Source: Aedes albopictus
Lineage: Eukaryota > Arthropoda > Insecta > Diptera > Culicidae
Reading direction: 5' to 3'
DNA: 64,000 bases
NCBI RefSeq assembly: GCF_035046485.1
Contig: NC_085137.1
Location: forward strand, 445,412,334 to 445,476,333
This document shows, piece after piece, positions 34,656-45,515 of this stretch. The translations under genes were made by a program, and so were the position numbers. Within the stretch, counting starts at the first letter, position 1. Each line of letters starts with the position of its first letter. The notes under the pieces are model-generated. The model made no database searches and was not told where the DNA came from. It worked only from the letters and a program-made list of their open reading frames with translations.

Positions 34656-35362
34656 CTAATACTTAACTAAAATTTCCTCAACAGGTTTACGTTGTAAATC
34701 CGGAACGGTACAGTCCTCGGCCGCATAACCTACCGGAAGCAAAACCAGAAGCTTCTCGTTCACCGGTCGCCCGAGCAAATTTCGCAGCGCTGGTCCACAA
34801 TTTAGCGGAGTGGTAACCAGCGAGTTCAGCCCAGCTACCTGCAGTGCGCACAGTAAAATTCCCGTCGCAATAGAGGTGGATATTTCATTGTAATAATGTT
34901 GCTTTTTGGCACCGTCCTCTTTGAAACCGTACGTCTGTTTAAATATCAGCACCAGATGGGGCGCTTCGGTGAGATATTCCTTCACGTGGTTGGTCTTGAG
35001 CGGACGCAAGTCCGTGGTCCACTGCTTGGACATTCGCTGCTGATAGTTGACGAGTTCTTCGGCTTCGATTATCTCCCGAATTTGTTCTTTAACGTCGGCG
35101 TTCGATACCAGGCAGAATGTCCAGGGTTCCGTGTGAGCACCGCTCGGACTGGTACCAGCTGCATGGATACATTTTTCGACTACTGCCAGATCTACCGGGC
35201 GGGAACTGAACTTGCGGACACTTCGGCGGTCGTTGACGATCTTGTAAAATTTCGAGGCTGCCTTCAGAGGGTCACTGTCCAACGTGACCATGGCACCGGA
35301 GAATGGAATGTGCTCTTTTTCCTCTAGCACCGGCGTTGGATCGAATTCGCCTGAGTCGATTT
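34656..35362 (-). CDS. Iodotyrosine deiodinase, exon 2 (catalytic domain)
   Basis: Encodes residues 74 to about 308 of a protein of the nitroreductase superfamily that closely matches animal iodotyrosine deiodinase. That enzyme is an FMN flavoprotein that removes iodine from mono- and diiodotyrosine. Seen: RRSVRKF (about 119-125), TSPSGAHTEPWTF (144-156), the lid E176/Y180/K201 with the spacing of the human substrate-binding E157/Y161/K182, YYNEIS, TTPLNCGP (FMN contact) and EKLLVLLPVGY near the end. The acceptor is TTTCCAG before AAATCGAC at 35362; the codon is split after one base and joins the exon ending at 40473 in frame. Frame read upstream of 35362 is intron. The physiological role in insects is less clear than in vertebrates, where it salvages iodide. 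No lesion is seen. Confidence 0.93.
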
Positions 35363-35989
35363 CTGGAAAATATAAAAAAAAAGTTTCAAATAAGTAAGGT
35401 ATTGCGACTCCAATTATGGGCCCAGAAGCATGGTTACTGGGGCATGCTGTTAAAGCTACACGTATTGCATATATAAAGTGCATATATTGGCATGCATTGC
35501 CCTACTGTTATTGTTATTGTTTATTTTAACTTGAAATTTAGAAAGAGGGAAATGCATTGCCCTACATTAAGGTGTCATGATGCATCACTGAGCTTTCAAA
35601 CGAATCATTGACTGTATGATTTTTAATGATTGTTTATCTCGCGTTTTTAAAATAATAAAAAAATTATAATTCTGCAGTAACGCAGTTAAAAAAGTATCAT
35701 CACAATCACTGCGAGTGAACATATAGGGTGGGGTGGGGCAAGATGGGTCACCTAAGCAAGGATCACCATAACTTTGTAAATACAAATCGTATTGGTTTGT
35801 ATTCGTCCTTTAGCATCCGACTTCTTAAAAAAGGTAACATTTTTGGCCTAACTCTTGATATAATTTCGCCAGTTATTCCGAAAAATAATTGATAAGTATA
35901 GAAAAAAATGACTTCAAAGGAGTGGTGATCACCCACATGCGCAAAGTTTGGTGCCTACACGGTATCAAATCGACAATGATTTTTCAAAA

Positions 35990-36206
35990 GGGCCTAACTG
36001 ATTTGATCGATTTCTCTTCGTCGACTCTCTCTTTCGTTAATAACTTGATCAAAACGAACAAAATCATTATTCTTTTTGTTTCTATAGCAAGATGTAGTCA
36101 TCTCCTTCGCATTTCAATCAAAAAGTTTTGGGAAAACTCACTACACATTCTGTAATAACACAAAGAGAGAATCGATGAAGAGAAATCGAAAATGTCAGTT
36201 AGGCCC
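35990..36206. mobile_element. Small MITE with GGGCCTAACTG ends
   Basis: Ends GGGCCTAACTG and CAGTTAGGCCC are inverted. The similarity extends inward through GATTTCTCTTC. About 217 bp, non-coding. Confidence 0.7.
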
Positions 36207-36296
36207 TAATGAAGAATCAGTGTCGAAATGCTAATGATAAAGCTATGAATTGATTGATGAGACCTGCAATTAATCCACTTGCAATATCCATCAATA

Positions 36297-36951
36297 ACAC
36301 AGCGCAACATTTTTTTTTGTCTCAAGAGCAAACTTATGTGTCTCTGACAGATTTTGGGTCGCTGAATCCGAATCCGAGCTCAGATTTGCTCCAGCACGTC
36401 AAAATTTTGAGCTATACCTCAATTTAAGGGGTAAAATATGCGATTTTAGGCTTTTTTGACTGCAAGCCTTTAAGCAAGGAAATATTTTTTGAAGCAATCA
36501 AATAGTAAATTGGTCAATTAACATCTAAATTAACGACTCATGCAAAATATTTCGTTTTACCAAATCAAATTTGATAGATTTAAGCATTTGTTGTTAGTAT
36601 GTAAACTTGCATGCAACTTTTGGAGGGTGACTTGTATGGGAAATATCGTACCTAACATAAAAGGCTTAAAACTATCAAATTAGATTTGGTAAAACTATTT
36701 TTTTGCATGAGTCGGTGATTTAGATGTTAATTGATCAATATTAACCTTTTGATTGCTCAAAAAAATATTTCCATGCTTAATGGCTAACAGTAAAAAAAGC
36801 CCAAAATCGCATATTTTGTCCTATAAATTGAGGTATAGCTCAAAATTGTGACGTGTTGGAGCAAATCTGGGCCCGGATTCGGATTCAGCGACCCAAAATC
36901 CTTCGGAGACACATAAGTTTGCTCTTGAGACAAAAAAATGTTGCGCTGTGT
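36297..36951. repeat. Large foldback element, arms about 300 bp
   Basis: 655 bp. The first roughly 300 bases (ACACAGCGCAACAT...) are a nearly complete inverted copy of the last 300 (...ATGTTGCGCTGTGT), with a short spacer around 36600-36650. It lies inside an intron, so a pre-mRNA would carry a long double-stranded hairpin. Confidence 0.88.
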
Positions 36952-38197
36952 AACTATTAAACGACGAGGTAGGAAATTTCTACAAAAGCGTAGGCAAAAT
37001 CATCGTAAAACATTTTGTAATACTTTTCAAAAAACACCACCATTTTTTGATTCCACAATCAACGTTTCCTGCAGGAAAGTTTCTTCTATATTGCAAAAAA
37101 ATCCTTTATAAATATTACAAACATTTTAATATCAATTATAACATATTAACTTTCCTTTTCCTTCCCAGCTAACTGTAAAGACTCAGCTTGAAACTTAGCC
37201 GGTGCTGGAAGCAAAATTTTGTACATTCATTAACATGAACTTAAACTTTTTTTTTACTTAACTAAAAAAAAGTCTATAACAAAAAAGTTATTGCGATTTA
37301 GTTATAAAAAGTTATAAAATATTTTTCACACAAATTCCTATTTAGAATTCTGCGCGCAAGTTGCGTGGATTTTTATAGCGTGGGCCTACAGGTATGAAAA
37401 CATATCTGAACTGAGTACACATTTGGCGATAGTTTTGCCTCGAGTTTTGCATTAAAAATAAACGTTTATGCTAAAAATAAGCTTAAACATTTTTTCGCGC
37501 TGGAATCGCTGCTGAAGTTTTTATTTATTTTTGGTTAAATTAAAAACAACCTTATCGCTACGCTACACCTTCTTTTTTTCTTTGAATTTAGTTTAGTTAA
37601 ACGTTTTCCAAAGCTACTTATATGGGTCATGATTGTTCATGATTTCAATTCGTTCAGTTCATTGAATCCGAAGAAAAAAAACAATTGTCCGTACAGCAAT
37701 TTTCACGTCAAAATAATTTTCATAACTTTTTTATACGTCTATTAAAAATGTTAAAATTTTGACCAATCATAAACAGTATATTAGAGCAACATTGGTAAAA
37801 TTGTGAGCGTGATTGGATAAGTTTTCTGAAAGTTATAGAACTATTAGTGAAACTAATACAAATTAGTGAACAAATACAAATCTTCAAAATATTATATGTG
37901 TACTATGTAAAACATTTTCATTTTTTTTTGTGTTTACAGCTAATACCTAAAGCTTTCATATGCAGATTTATTTGAAGTTTTCTATTTACTACAAAAATAT
38001 GAAAAAACTGTATATGTTTAGAATATTATTTGGAAATTTGTCATATTTTGATCAATAAAAGTGCCAAGTGTTTTGAACTTCTTAAAACTTTCCTAATGGA
38101 ATATTTTTATACGGGTCCTACTAAAATTAGGTTCTATGTATTTTTCATTCAATTAATGCACTTTCATTAGTGGAAAACCTTTGGCAGATTATACATA

Positions 38198-39072
38198 GGG
38201 TAAATCGGGGTAATTTGGCCACCTTAAGCAAAAGTCGATTGAAGATGCAGAAAGCAACGTATAATCTCTCGTGCATCGTATGGTCAGAATATTTCTGATA
38301 ATACTATACTACAGTAGACGTTCGATAACTCCAACATGTTTACGTTTCACTTAGCGAACATAATTCGATAACTGCAACGTTAGACAGGCGTCAACAACCC
38401 ATCAATTGACGTTAAATGAACGCAAAATTCATTCGACCGTTCATTTGGGCTAACATGGCGCACCGTTTTGACGGATAGCGGTACGATAACTGCAAATTTG
38501 TTGCACTTACCAGACTTGCAGTTAAAAAGCATTGCAGTTAAACCGTTTGCACCGACCGAACGTCTACTGTAGTTGCATAAAAATATCATAGTCAAATCGT
38601 GTTTAAACGCCAAAAAATGATTTTTGAAAAAAGTGTTGTTTCTGGGTCGATTTTGAACCGTCGGGATAATATGAGCACCCTATTTTCAATAAAGAATTTA
38701 TATCGCCTAATGCAATACAAACTTAATATGCTTCGCTTGATGTTGAATCATATAGTGTCAACTTAAAGTGTACAGAAAACAAGCTAATTTGAAAGTTATT
38801 TAAGGTATTTAAACAAGAGAAGTTCTATGAGATGTTTTTGTTCCGCCCTCGTCGGGGTAATTTGGTCAACAATTTTAAATTTTATTTTTCTAATTTACTA
38901 TGAGACTATATTACTTCGTTCTAATGTTTCAATCGCTCAGGCTTCGTTCTAATGTTTCAATATCAGGCCAGTATTGGAGCTCCTAGGTGGATTTTCAAAA
39001 AAATACTAGATTTTAGGTGATTTTTCAGTGGTGCTCAAAGTGCCCCATTGGCCAAATTACCCCGACTACCCC
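38198..39072. mobile_element. Inverted-repeat element with GGGGTAATTTGGCCA ends
   Basis: The left end AGGGTAAATCGGGGTAATTT and the right end AATTACCCCGACTACCCC are imperfect complements. It is non-coding and is split by the MITE at 38312-38569. Confidence 0.7.
38312..38569. mobile_element. TA-flanked MITE nested in another element
   Basis: 258 bp with inverted ends CAGTAGACGTTCG and CGAACGTCTACTG, flanked by TA. Internal CGATAACTSCAAC words resemble the 249-bp MITE at 40188, so the two families may be related. Confidence 0.8.
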
Positions 39073-39214
39073 AAGATTGCGTATTGAATGTTCAAGTGTT
39101 AGTGATCCCTCAAAGAAGTTCAAAATATTGCATCCAATATTCTTTGAGATATAGTGTTTTGAAATTTTGTTTAATAAACCCAAGAATAACCCATCAAGCT
39201 TTACTAAAAGTTCT

Positions 39215-39678
39215 GGGATAGAAGCTTCAGTTTTGGACATAGTGCGGTATTCAAACTGTTACGATCTAAATCAGCATAAATTTATTTTTTATTAGTAGAT
39301 TTTAATGTAATATGATGATTAAAGTTGAGAAAACCATACATTTTGATTAAAAACTAGCAGAAAAAAAATATATTCCTTAAAAAACCAGCTCCCATATGTC
39401 TATTTTGGCCAGAGTGCTTCTTATTTGGCCACTCCCATAAGAAATACACGTGATTGGCCAAAATAGAAACCAAAGTTGAGAACATGGCCAAAACTGCGGC
39501 AATACTTCTATTTTGACACTTTTAATACAAAAATCAAGCATTAGCTTGATTTCTGCATTTTTCTTATGAAGTATAGGCGTAAACCTTTCATTTAACGCAT
39601 TGGTCGTTTTCATAGGATTATTAGTTATTTTTATAAAAATGATTTCTCTTAGACTGGCCAAAACCGGTGCCCGCACCC
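39215..39678 (-). mobile_element. Interspersed repeat, related to 50223-50714
   Basis: 464 bp, the reverse-orientation relative of 50223-50714: one end AGAAGCTTCAGTTTTGG, the other AAACCGGTGCCCGCACCC, with shared interior words such as CACGTGATTGGCCAAAATAG. Non-coding. Confidence 0.75.
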
Positions 39679-39919
39679 TATGACTTTCAGAACACTTATG
39701 CAATTTTGCACAAAATTTTACCAACGGAGCTTTAATATATTATAGTCTATGATTGGTCTAAATTTCAGCGTTTACGAATGACGTATAAAAAGTTATTAAC
39801 ATTTTAATGAAAAATTATATTGACGAAAAAATAACTGTACAGTAGACAATTGTTTGATACACTGTAGCAGTTTGAAGAATGCACTCAGATGATTATGCAT
39901 TTAACTAGAACCACTCTAA

Positions 39920-40067
39920 GGGTCTGTGTCAATTGGCGAATTAAAATTAATTTTCACTTAAACTTGACAGTTCGATAATTATTTCCTTAGGAAAACTGTC
40001 AAGTTTAAGTGTTGAACTGTCAAATTTAAGTAATAATTAATTTTAATTCGCCAATTGACACAGACCC
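39920..40067. mobile_element. Harbinger-type MITE, 148 bp, copy 1
   Basis: Palindromic element with ends GGGTCTGTGTCAATTGGC and complement, and a 3-bp TAA duplication. GGG-initial inverted ends with a TWA duplication are the PIF/Harbinger signature. Two more copies of exactly 148 bp lie at 43522 (split) and 51216. Confidence 0.9.
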
Positions 40068-40187
40068 TAAGTTCGATTGCTCAAGTTGCTCAATGTGATC
40101 AAAACTTGGGTCATTATTGGATAATAAGATGATCAACTAACTGACAATTTGAAAATTTTTGATACACGATATGTTATATTGTCTATA

Positions 40188-40436
40188 CAGCATCCGCTCG
40201 ATAACTGACTGCTGTTTAACTGGACTGATTTTTAACTGGGCGCTCGATAACTGGACCAAAGCCCAGTTAAAAATCAGTTGTCTGTCAAAAATAAACGAAA
40301 TTTAACCTCACATTTTGCAAATCAGTAAACAAAACAAAATATAACAATAGCCTCCGGCTCAGGGAGCTTAGTCCAGTTATCGAGCGGCGTTCGCTAACTG
40401 AATTGTCGTCAAAGCCCAGTTATCGAGCGGAAGCTG
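40188..40436. mobile_element. TA-flanked MITE, 249 bp, copy 1
   Basis: Ends CAGCATCCGCTCGATAACTG and, inverted, CAGCTTCCGCTCGATAACTG, with TA on both sides. By eye it is the same over all 249 bp as the copy at 44824-45072, so the family moved recently. Confidence 0.92.
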
Positions 40437-40472
40437 TACCTATAATATAATATAACAAGATTTATGACTTAC

Positions 40473-40692
40473 CTCCAACATATTCCATACCATCCAGTTT
40501 CTCCTTGACCTCATTAGTCATCGCAACTGTAGGGGCGACATTGGTAATCTTGCTTTTCTTCCCGCCATAGCGATGCTTATCATACAGAAATATAAACATA
40601 TACAGCACAACCAGCACCGGGAAAATGTACTTCCAGCAGCTGAGGATTAGCGAGTGATCGAACGCTCTAATCAGTTCGTCCAGCAGACCCAT
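40473..40692 (-). CDS. Iodotyrosine deiodinase, exon 1 (membrane anchor)
   Basis: Starts at the ATG at 40692 (context GCAAACATGG) and encodes residues 1-73: a short charged head, then one hydrophobic segment LSCWKYIFPVLVVLYMFIFLY (about 18-38), then a basic linker KHRYGGKKSK. An N-terminal membrane anchor ahead of a soluble nitroreductase domain is the known layout of the family. The exon ends at TTGGAG before GTAAGT (40472-40467), and the reading frame joins exon 2 exactly. Together the two exons give about 308 residues, the usual family length. Confidence 0.9.
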
Positions 40693-41083
40693 GTTTGCGC
40701 AAATTTCGGAACTTTCCGACTGATGATGGATAAAGTAAGAAAATTGCTCTCGACTACAGGCGCCGATGGTGATGCGTCACGTTCCTAACTAGAACTGAGC
40801 GCTGCTGCGTTGAGTTGATGCAAACGGCTAATTTGTCTGGAACGCAAATATTAAGTAGGAGAATGTGGTTAATCGTGAGACACTCTTCGTACAATTATGG
40901 TAAAATGTCTGAGATAATCAATCAACTTAATTTACAATTGCAAACTTGAAATTTTGTTTCGAGTGACGTAGATTGAATAGAGCATTCAACTGGTGTAAAA
41001 CATTTGTAACGAGAGTTGTTTCTTTAATGATATTTTTTTCCAGTCCTAGATAACATAATAATTATTAAATAAAAAGGTTGAGC
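40693..41083 (-). promoter_or_regulatory. Upstream region of the deiodinase gene
   Basis: Minus-strand leader and promoter side. Initiator-like TCAGTC and TCAGTT words occur about 30 and 100 bases upstream of the ATG, without a TATA box. The transcription start is not determinable from sequence alone. Confidence 0.35.
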
Positions 41084-41337
41084 CACAGAGAAACAGACGC
41101 AACACTTAGAACAAATTTCATTAAAAAACCTCGTCACGAAAACGTAATCGCCCAATACTAAATGTACTATTCTTGACCGGGCCGCTACTAGATGGCGGTA
41201 GTGAGCAAACGTCAAACAGGAACAAAAAAGATACCAGCGTCGCGAGTGGTCAATCGACCTACTACTGAATATTTGAATCAACCGTTAAAAAGGTGATCGA
41301 TGGGAAGCGATGAGAGGGTGACGTCTGTTTCTCTGCG
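41084..41337 (-). mobile_element. MITE, CACAGA family, copy C (reverse orientation)
   Basis: 254 bp with ends CACAGAGAAACAGACGCAAC and GTGACGTCTGTTTCTCTGCG. The core TAGATGGCGGTAGTGAGCAA is the complement of the conserved core in copies A, B and D. More diverged than A and B. Confidence 0.8.
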
Positions 41338-43521
41338 GTTTCTCCTCGGACATATGAAAGTGCAGTGCTCTGCAATGTTGATGCATTCTATGTAGATGTA
41401 TTTTTAAATACCTAGCATTCGTTCGATCTTCTAAGCAATTTTGCGGAAGATCTTCGGGTCTTCGAGATATTCAAGGAATTTCTGTACTGTTTTGAAGTGG
41501 ATGGTACGTTTGAAATCAAATGTGTTAAAATATTTTTTGCGAGTGTATTGAGTAAGACCATGAAAAATGGACTGCATAGCGTTTAAAGTACCCAAGAGCA
41601 CGAATGACAAAAAGTTAAATTGACACAAAAAGCAGATATGTAGTTAACAACTGTGACAATGCTCATAGAACATAAGGTTATACCACTATGGAGATGTAAT
41701 GCCAGAAAACCACTGAAAAAATAAATCACATATCCAATCAACAATTTCCATTATATTGGCTATATAAATGTCATTGGATTTTTAAATAAAAAAATCGATA
41801 CATGGAAACTTTGTTAAAACTGTTTTCAGTGAAGGCTTCAACGGTTCCAGTCCCAGTAAGTTTAGGAGGCTTCAATCTTACTGTTAACTACTTTCCCCTA
41901 TACATCACTCAAGCTCTTTCTCGTTCCATTGACACTGATTTTTTTTGTTCTAAGCTACAAGCACTTACTATAGTCACATTATTGCTCTCTTAGCTGTGTA
42001 CACAAAACCATATAGTACCACAACACCCATTACCCATGCCTCCGCTAAGCCCGTCCGACCTACTACTGAAGAACGAGAGACAGCTAGAAGCAGACATTCG
42101 CACGTTATCGCACTGACCTTTGAGCGTTTGTGCGGTACATATATAACCTAAGCCTTTCATTTTAAACCCTCCGAAGCTGTGGTGCATGCAACTGCCTATC
42201 TCAAGCTCAAAATCTCGGTGCCAGCACGCGTTTAGGAGATAAGACAATTATTGTTCTGGCTTTGTGCATACATACATTGATGGGGCGTTGCATAGTGTAT
42301 TTGTATTGCTTTATTTTGATAAAAAAAAACCTCGGATCGTATCCTAACCAGGGATGGGAAATGTCATGACATTTTTCAGTTCCACCATTTCCTGTACGAA
42401 TTTCCGTCCGTGAGCAATAACTTCTTTGGGCATATATTACAGTGACCGGCACAAAAAAAAGATCCACCATATAGTGGTTTCAGTTTCTAATGAAAACTAC
42501 ATGCAAAAATGATAAAATATATCTTTCAATGAATGGACTACATCCATTTTACATTGTTTTAGTAATCTGTGTTGAAAAATATTTGGTTTTTGAGGAATAC
42601 AGTGAACTCAGATAAGATTGGGAAAATTACTTAAAAATTGGGTATGACAGAAAAAAAGATCCACTTAGCAATTAATTCTGAAACTTCAATATATTGCCAA
42701 ATTTTCACACGATTTGCTTCTTGGTTTACGCTGTTGTGATGTTTTTGACATGTGAAATTTATTTTGACATGGGTTTTATCAAATTTAGGGTGATATGGGG
42801 CGAGTTTGTTTTTCATGGGTAATATAATAGGTAAAATTTTCCCTAAACTACAGAAGCTATCTGTAAGCAAGAATGAATGCTATTAATCTACAATACAACA
42901 ATAATTCAGCTTGCAGACATACAGGAATGTACTTTTTTGAACAATTTTTATGAGTTTTGGTCGACTAATACAAAGAAATGCACGAGATCACGAGAAGAAC
43001 TTCATGAAAATCTTAAAAGGCATTCAAAAAAAAAATAGGAAATAATGCAGAATAAATTCAATTCAGAAAAACTCTGATGCCTGGTTTAGACTGTTCAATT
43101 GAAACGAGCATTTCACTTGCTAACTTCTCAAACATGTTCAATCCAATGGAATAATGTGCTTAGACTGGGCTAATGACTTGAGTGTCCACTTGAATGCACA
43201 TGAATGTAAGAACTTTGAAGAAGTATTCCAGCTGAAACTCCTGTAGAAATCCAGGGCGAAACTTTGAAGAAAGCTTATTGACATTTCTTGAAGAAATAGC
43301 AGGACAAACTTGGGGTTTAAATTCCTGCATGAGCTCCCGTAGAAAATTCGTGAAAAGCTCCTTAAAAATGCTTGCAGGAGCTCTAGCGGGAATCCTATAA
43401 ATGGAAGAAATCCCGGGAAGATCTAGGGGACAAGTCTCATGAGAAATACTGGAAGCAATCGCGAAAAATCTGCAAGTTAAATTTTAGGAGAAATTCTGTG
43501 AAAACACCACTGCACAATTTA
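41338..43521. other. Non-coding stretch, mostly unrecognised
   Basis: A direct repeat AAAAAAAGATCCAC occurs at about 42453 and 42651, possibly part of a Tc1-like remnant beginning ACAGTGACCGGCAC near 42441. 43200-43500 is decayed GAATTCC-type repeat. No genes. Confidence 0.4.
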
Positions 43522-44293
43522 GGGTCTGTGTCAATTGGCAAATTAAAATTAATTTTCACTTAACCCTCTAATACCCAAATTTTTGATTTTGATCTAAATA
43601 TCATTTTTCGTCATCTAAAATCGATTTAAACATGTTTTGGAAGATGATTCTTTTTAATTCTCGATTTCGTGAATTTCAGTTTTTGATTTTTCAAATTTTT
43701 ATTTTTGAACATCCCCACAGTTTTATATTTTTCCTGGAAGCCTATTTGGGGTACGGATTTTTTTGGATGAAAACATTTTGAGATTTTATGATTATTGTTA
43801 AAATATTTTTATTTTTATTTTTTTATTCATATAAAATTTTATTTTCCGTGTAATTTTGAGGAAAATAATTTTAGAGTGTATTCGATTCCCTTAAACTATA
43901 AAACTAGGATAGTATGATTTGGGAAAAAATAAAAATATGTTATTTGTAGCGATTCAATACAAAATAAACAGTGACTTCTACAGGGTGTCTAAAACATCAA
44001 TTTTTCAATGATTTTTAAAAAAATGTAAATACGTTTTAAAATACACTAAAAACCTTTTTGAGATATACAAAAAAATCCCAAATATCAGCCAAAAATATAA
44101 AAAAAAATGATTTTCCACGAAACAAAAATTACAAAAATGCTCAAACTATACCCCGTCTAAAGGCGGGGTTGGGTATTAGAGGGTTAAACTTGACAGTTCG
44201 ATAATTATTTCCTTACGAGAACTGTCAAGTTTAAGTGTTGAACTGTCAAATTTAAGTGAAAATTAATTTTAATTCGCCAATTGACACAGACCC
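43522..44293. mobile_element. Harbinger-type MITE, copy 2, split by another MITE
   Basis: Ends GGGTCTGTGTCAATTGGC and complement, TTA duplication at 43519-43521 and 44294-44296. Subtracting the inserted 620-bp element and its TTAA duplication leaves exactly 148 bp, as in copies 1 and 3. Confidence 0.9.
43564..44183. mobile_element. piggyBac-type MITE nested in the Harbinger-type MITE
   Basis: 620 bp with inverted ends CCCTCTAATACCCAA and TTGGGTATTAGAGGG, flanked by TTAA on both sides (43560-43563, 44184-44187). TTAA target plus CCC-initial ends are the piggyBac signature. The interior is AT-rich and non-coding. Confidence 0.92.
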
Positions 44294-44296
44294 TTA

Positions 44297-44820
44297 GAGA
44301 AAGTCTTGTGGAGATCTCGGAAATAATTGTGGAAGAAATCCTGCGAAATTTTCCTAGGGCAAAACGCAGGAGGAACTTTGGGAAAATCCCACGAGGGAAA
44401 CCGAAAAAACCTCTGGATTTTTTTTGTAGGATCCCCGTGAAAAGCTTCTGCAGAAATCGGCAAAAATACAGATATTGAGGAATCTTGGAAGATTGGAGAA
44501 CCTGTAGTTCGCTGGTGTGAACAGGTATTTTTATGCAAGGGACTATCGAGACCCTGACAGACAGAGAGGGAGATCCTTTTTAAATTACTTCAGGGGTCCT
44601 TTCTGAGATTCACTCAGATGTCCCTTTTCTGAACTAGCTTAAACAGCTCCTCCGGGGAATTTTTGTGAAGATATTTTTTTTCTGAAATTCTGGGATTCCA
44701 TCAGGAGTTGCTTCTGACATTATAAAAAGAGTTTCTTCTGATATTCCTTCAGCAAATCTTTCAGCAATTGCGCACTGCAGAGTGCAAGGCCGAAAAACAA
44801 ACCTAACTGAGCTTTGCCCA
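44297..44820. repeat. Decayed GAATTCC-type repeat
   Basis: Short-period GGAAGAAATC / TTCTGAAATTC units. Open frames on both strands are spurious. The same material resumes at 45085-45430 on the other side of the MITE. Confidence 0.5.
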
Positions 44821-44823
44821 GTA

Positions 44824-45072
44824 CAGCATCCGCTCGATAACTGACTGCTGTTTAACTGGACTGATTTTTAACTGGGCGCTCGATAACTGGACCAAAGCCC
44901 AGTTAAAAATCAGTTGTCTGTCAAAAATAAACGAAATTTAACCTCACATTTTGCAAATCAGTAAACAAAACAAAATATAACAATAGCCTCCGGCTCAGGG
45001 AGCTTAGTCCAGTTATCGAGCGGCGTTCGCTAACTGAATTGTCGTCAAAGCCCAGTTATCGAGCGGAAGCTG
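44824..45072. mobile_element. TA-flanked MITE, 249 bp, copy 2
   Basis: Same length and, by eye, the same sequence as 40188-40436, with TA on both sides (44822-44823, 45073-45074). Confidence 0.92.
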
Positions 45073-45515
45073 TAATTTGTCCAGACATTTTGTTTCTGGG
45101 TTTCTCCAAGAGTTTCTTCAGGCATTCCTGCAGGTGTTCTTTTGCTGAAGAACTTTCGAGAATTCATCTATACTGTGGCCCGTGCATTTCGCCAAAAGCC
45201 TCAACTGGATATCCACGAGAATCGTCTTTGGAAATTCTCCAAGAATTTCTACGGAGTATGGAGTTTTGTTAAAGAATCTTCCACCATTTCCTCCTAGAAA
45301 CCCTTAAAGGATTCATTCTGGGAATCTATATCAGGGCCAAGACTATAATTCTGTCTTTGCACCAGGGTGTTGTTTCTGGAAATTCTAATGTTCATTTTGG
45401 AAACCTTCCAGTAATGATTTTTTACAAATTTTGTTAAGTACATATTTTTTTTTTCTTTTTTCAAAATACCGTTTATTTAGTTAAAGTTTAAATAACAATA
45501 TTGAAATAATAAAAT

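Larger units (their letters stand above)
35363..40472 (-). other. Intron of the deiodinase gene, filled with MITEs
   Basis: 5110 bp with GTAAGT donor and CAG acceptor on the minus strand. It holds at least six non-autonomous elements listed separately (35990, 36297, 38198 with 38312 inside it, 39215, 39920, 40188). A further terminus-like GGGTGGGGTGGGGCAAGATG lies near 35726. 36952-38197 is AT-rich with nothing recognised. Confidence 0.8.

Noticed and set aside
35363..35483. Upstream extension of the deiodinase exon to an ATG at 35483
   Set aside because: The frame crosses a polypyrimidine tract and CAG acceptor at 35362; exon 1 at 40473-40692 joins in frame and supplies the family's membrane anchor.
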